This document shows positions 61,201 to 64,000 of a DNA stretch of 64,000 bases, piece by piece (within the stretch, counting starts at the first letter, position 1; each line of letters opens with the position of its first letter). Made by a program: the position numbers and the translations under genes. Source of the DNA: Gordionus sp. m RMFG-2023 (Eukaryota; Nematomorpha; Gordioida; Chordodea; Parachordodidae); NCBI RefSeq assembly GCF_954871325.1, contig NC_088779.1, positions 21,454,846-21,518,845 on the forward strand, read 5' to 3'. The notes under the pieces are model-generated. The model had not been told where the DNA came from. It saw only the letters and a list, made by a program, of their open reading frames with translations, and searched no databases.

Positions 61201-62461
61201 ATATGATATCGGATCGGTAATCGGCCATAATTAATTTAATATCGTTAATATCGGATCAGATCGACCTTCAAATAGTAGTATCTGTACACCTCTAGATGAT
61301 ATATAATGCTTATATGGGTTTAATCCCTAAATGAGCTTGATAACGCGTAATCTTATAATTAACATTATATAATATACATCATCTTATGAATATAATTGGA
61401 AATAGGAGAGTTTTTTTATAATTTCAACTTTTCTTAAAAAATATTTATGATATCAAAATAAGTGTATTTTCGGTATGACAGGCAAGAATTTAATATGGGA
61501 TATTTATCATTTCTTCTAAGTTTGGAAGGGGGATCAGAAATCTTCATAAGCCGGGTACTAGCCGGCCTGTGGCTCATAGGCTGGGTAAGGGCCTGATATT
61601 ATAATTTATCTGGCCTGGGTTTATAAAACTTTTTTAATGGTATTAGGTCAGGTATGAGACTTGAAATTTTTCACTTAATTAGCTTATTTAAAAGAGTTGC
61701 AAACTTATAAAAAATATTGCATTTTTTTTCTTCTAAAAATAAAAACAAATTTCAGTATTGAAAACAAAATGATTCCCTAATAAATTAAATATTGTTTTTT
61801 TTTTCATTAAAAAAATACAATGGATATGGGCTTGAGCGGGGCTTGGGAAAAATTTTTGAAAAACTTATTATGGGCCTGGGCTAGGTTTGGTAATTTTTTT
61901 TAATATTAAATATGGGCCAGGCTTGGATCCAAAAAAAAATTTTTACTGATGGCCTGGGCCGGGTCTTATCAAAAAATAAAGGGATGAAGCTCTGAGTGAG
62001 AGGGAAAAGAAAAATATTAATTAGGACAAAAATTTTATTTAATGATCAAAATATTATATACATGTGATATTACATGTATAACTAACCTTCAATCCTGGCA
62101 AGCCTATATTTCCTGCAGGTCCACTAGGGCCAGTTGTTCCCTGTTCTCCTTGTTTACCTTCTGGTCCTTGTTGTCCCTGTAGTCCTGTTATGCCCTGTGG
62201 AAAATAAATATATGTAAAAAGTAATTTCTAGGATCCTTTTCTACTATTTATTTAGGTATTGTCCTGTGTAATGATATAGGAAATATAACACCAATATTAT
62301 CATATCATTTAATAACTTGCAAATGCTTGTATCTGATTTGAATAGGCATGAAATTTAGTCACAATAATTTAAAACATGATTAAAATTTTAAAAAATGTAT
62401 CACTTACTTGTTCTCCTTTGGGTCCAGCTTCTCCTGGGCTACCTCTTCCACCTGGTATTCC
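49747..62461 (-). CDS. Fibrillar procollagen alpha chain (5' part beyond window)
   Basis: Twenty-three exons give the last 753 residues. Helix: 62461-62408, 62194-62087, 58614-58507, 58444-58391, 58249-58196, 58108-58055, 57944-57891, 57721-57560, 56716-56609, 56393-56286, 54697-54590, 54263-54210, 54083-54030, 53967-53914, 53678-53625, 53336-53283, 53174-53067, 52901-52866. C-terminus: 52244-51926, 51556-51453, 50948-50871, 50342-50115, 49893-49747. The 18 helical exons are 36, 54, 108 or 162 bp, all phase 0 and starting with Gly, the hallmark of fibrillar collagens; 154 uninterrupted Gly-X-Y triplets are visible, about 45% of a usual 338. Three chains form a secreted trimer that is cleaved and packed into fibrils. 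A TQA-D site after the helix suits tolloid/BMP1-type cleavage. Lys in exon 53678-53625 (RKGHMG) lies about 85 residues before the helix end, as does the vertebrate KGHR cross-link lysine. Expression and chain partners cannot be read from the sequence. Confidence 0.95.
51120..51309. mobile_element. Foldback TIR element in collagen intron
   Basis: Left CAGGCCTTATTCGAAAATGC and right TTTTTGAATAGGCCTG are inverted. Multiple ATTCG/CGAAT motifs make the interior highly self-complementary. No target duplication recognised. It fills much of the intron between the second and third C-propeptide exons. Confidence 0.6.
52507..52774. mobile_element. hAT MITE in collagen intron
   Basis: Left TAAAGCTCTGCATGGAC and right GTGCAGAGCTCTA are inverted, with an exact 8 bp duplication CTATAAAT (52,499-52,506; 52,775-52,782). 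Subterminal CGGAACTCGGATACGTCGG is GC-rich. The intact target duplication suggests a recent insertion. Confidence 0.88.
55097..55300. mobile_element. Foldback hAT MITE in collagen intron
   Basis: Ends TAGGGGGTTTAAAAAGCCC and CTTTAACAACCCTA; flanks TTTTTTGG and CTTTTTGG match at 7 of 8. Internal AGCCAAAATAATATTAT and ATAATATTATTTTGGCT are perfect inverted partners, and the core GAGATTTTGCTCATAGATGG is the best-preserved in the window. Confidence 0.85.
55850..55990 (-). repeat. Possible tRNA-derived SINE in collagen intron
   Basis: On the minus strand TGGTTTAGTCGGTTGAGTGC (from 55,984) is a good A-box. GTGCGTGTATC follows as in the SINE near 18.69 kb. The B-box is degraded. Confidence 0.4.
59349..59813. 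mobile_element. GGCCC-type element nested in a hAT transposon
   Basis: Right end GGCCCCATGAAGATCTCTGA; left end near CACTGATCCATACCCTGCC. GGGCCGGGCCTGG and related motifs flank an AT-rich core with CAGTATTGTAAACAAAATGA. The core matches the copy at 61,534-61,995. The target duplication is not clear. Confidence 0.7.
60955..61155. mobile_element. Degraded foldback MITE
   Basis: Retains the core GAGATTTTGCCAATGGATGT followed by CCAAACCTTTATGCCATCTA, and GAGTTAGCCGTTTTTAAAA. The ends are worn, and no duplication is visible. Confidence 0.5.
61534..61995. mobile_element. GGCCC-type hAT MITE in collagen intron
   Basis: Left TCAGAAATCTTCATAAGCC, right GGGATGAAGCTCTGA, inverted with one gap. Aligns along its length with 59,349-59,813. 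Ends only about 90 bp from the next collagen exon. Confidence 0.7.
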
Positions 62462-64000
62462 CTTTAAATAAATATAATAGACATTATTAGAGGATAGATA
62501 GTTATTATATTGTAGAAATTTATACACCGGATAAAAAATTAAAGAAGCTTTATTAAAAGCAATACTGTATATAAGAATATGACGTAAAAAAAGTTCCTAA
62601 AAGAGATGACTAAAAAAAAGGAACTCTATAAAATATAAGTAAGTTATTTTTAAAAAAATTGCTAGTTATGAGTTAATTTTTATGTTAAAGGGTTTATTTT
62701 GATTATTTTTAATTAGACTTTCTAATTTTACACTAATAACCAACTACATTCAAATATTTTATATTAATAATTATAATTGAGAATTCTGGCACACTACTAA
62801 ATTCTTCTAAATTTTATAAAATTTGTAATAATATCTTAAATTCAAATAACAGATTTATTTCGACTTAGATATTATAAATAAGCATATCTGAATGTTCCAT
62901 AATGTAGAGCAATCACACTACCAAGAAACTTCGTTAATAATTATCAGTAACAAAAATACTAAAAAAAATATTAAAATTACTTACTTTGATAATTGATCAT
63001 TCTGTAAGATTTTATGCTTATAATTCTTTCTTTTTATAATTAAATTTTTTAATAAAGAAATAAAGCATATAAGATCAAAATTTAAATATAATTATAATAG
63101 TAAATCTATAGGCTAAATTTTTAATGACCTCATAAAATTTTAGGCATCAAGTCTGCTGAGGAACTTGATGTATATTTAACAAAAAAGTGTACAATTAATC
63201 CCCATCTCCTTTGATGTCTTTATAGAGCTCAGAAAACGGATGGCGGTATCATCCCCATTGCAACGAGCTCGATAATAAGCAGGATTCTTGCAAAATAATA
63301 AGAAATATGGACAATGCTCAGAAATCTGTGGGGTAATCATTAATTTTCTTAGAGACTGTGTCAAATAGAAAATCTGATCAAAGATTCCTGGCCCCATATG
63401 TATTCTCCCCATTACATATATTCGAAATATGCTAAATTACTAAAAAATAATTGGAAATCTGATAAATGATTCTCCTCCGTACTCAGCAAAAATTATATCA
63501 ACTTGGTTCCAAAATAAAAAGTGAATCTAAGGCTGCCTTCTTAGTCAAATATTTTTGGAATGCATTGAAAACACATACTAACTTAAACTCGATTTTAAGA
63601 ACACTCATGTTTCTTCCTTATTTGCCAAATATTCTAATTTCTTTTTTATTAGCAGTTATCCTCAATCTTCCATGTTTATAATATAATCAAGATCCAATTA
63701 AATCTGAACAAAGCATTTAACAGAGATCTCTAATCCTCCTTTCATCTTGCATTGGCATTTCGAAAATAATAAACAAAGTCCACCTTCTCCGCTTAGATCC
63801 TAAAGTTTGTCTACAAACTCCTTAAGGTTTTTAAAACATTGTTCATTGTCTCATACCGGACATCGATGAATATGACAATGTTTTGCAAACACCCCATTTC
63901 CTTAGAATCTCTCATTCTGGGTGATTATAAATAACCTTAACTCATTTAGGAACTCTTAAGCTGCCCTAATACTGTAAATATCATAAATTTGTTCTCGGCT
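62462..64000. other. Collagen intron to window edge
   Basis: No Gly-X-Y exon occurs here on the minus strand, so the next upstream collagen exon lies beyond 64,000. From about 63,130 the sequence is GC-richer and contains several open segments on both strands, none with a domain recognised. Confidence 0.5.
63176..63412 (-). other. Unassigned 78-codon ORF in collagen intron
   Basis: True ATG start, unusually high GC for this window, and codon usage less A/T-skewed than chance frames here. Contains CKNPAYYRARCNGDDTAIRF. No known domain recognised, and neighbouring minus-strand frames such as MSVLKIEFKLVCVFNAFQKY near 63.65 kb look like parts of the same unit. It could be a worn mobile-element or gene fragment. 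Confidence 0.25.

Larger units (their letters stand above)
58785..61294 (+). mobile_element. Broken hAT transposon in collagen intron with nested insertions
   Basis: Left end TAGGGATGTCCGATA, right end TATCTGTACACCTCTA, flanks GATGAGAT and GATGATAT (7 of 8). Subterminal ATCGGATCGG motifs at both ends. Plus-strand hAT traces include [13 protein letters not shown] near 60,225. Several stops interrupt it and most of the catalytic domain is unrecognisable. A GGCCC-type element has inserted at about 59,349-59,813 and a worn foldback lies near 60,955-61,155. It sits in the roughly 3.5 kb intron between helix exons 58614-58507 and 62194-62087. Confidence 0.82.

Overview
This is AT-rich, intron-rich animal DNA. 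The basis for that is two metazoan genes and one near-universal eukaryotic gene, all split by GT-AG introns: a TRAK/Milton mitochondrial trafficking adaptor, a fibrillar procollagen with a COLFI propeptide, and a GPATCH11-like G-patch protein. Nothing seen fixes the phylum. An invertebrate is likely from the very low GC, intron sizes from 43 bp to about 3.5 kb, and the crowd of hAT elements, but that is inference.

Layout: 1-7,557 is gene-free apart from two hAT-type elements (3,055-4,370, with a BED-finger ORF; 5,272-5,926). GPATCH11 lies on the minus strand at 7,558-8,167 in three exons. From 8.2 to 33.3 kb no host gene was found. That stretch holds tandem arrays, tRNA-derived SINE heads, three autonomous-type or broken hAT copies, Harbinger-like MITEs, one fossil Ty3-like LTR element (about 23.6-25.6 kb) and a GC-richer, hairpin-rich 230 bp patch near 16.5 kb. 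TRAK runs on the plus strand from 33,315 (an internal exon; the start codon lies upstream and was not found) to its stop at 44,196, in 14 exons whose phases all match. The collagen gene is on the minus strand from its stop at 49,747 to at least 62,461 in 23 exons. The 18 helical exons are 36, 54, 108 or 162 bp, all phase 0, all starting with Gly. The N-terminal half of the helix and the N-propeptide lie beyond 64,000.

The genes belong to separate processes: microtubule transport of mitochondria (TRAK), extracellular matrix (collagen) and probably splicing or kinetochore-linked RNA processing (GPATCH11). TRAK and the collagen gene converge on a 5.5 kb repeat-filled spacer.

The most distinctive feature is the mobile DNA. 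Many insertions still have 8 bp target duplications, several exact, so element boundaries can be set to the base. Three terminal-repeat families share GGCCCGGCC-type subterminal repeats, the only strongly GC-rich DNA in the window. A separate foldback MITE family recurs at least eight times, including inside introns of both large genes. The most interesting host observation is that the collagen C-propeptide lacks the two cysteines (C2 and C3) that form inter-chain disulfides in vertebrate procollagens, while keeping the helical cross-link lysine context and the other six cysteines.
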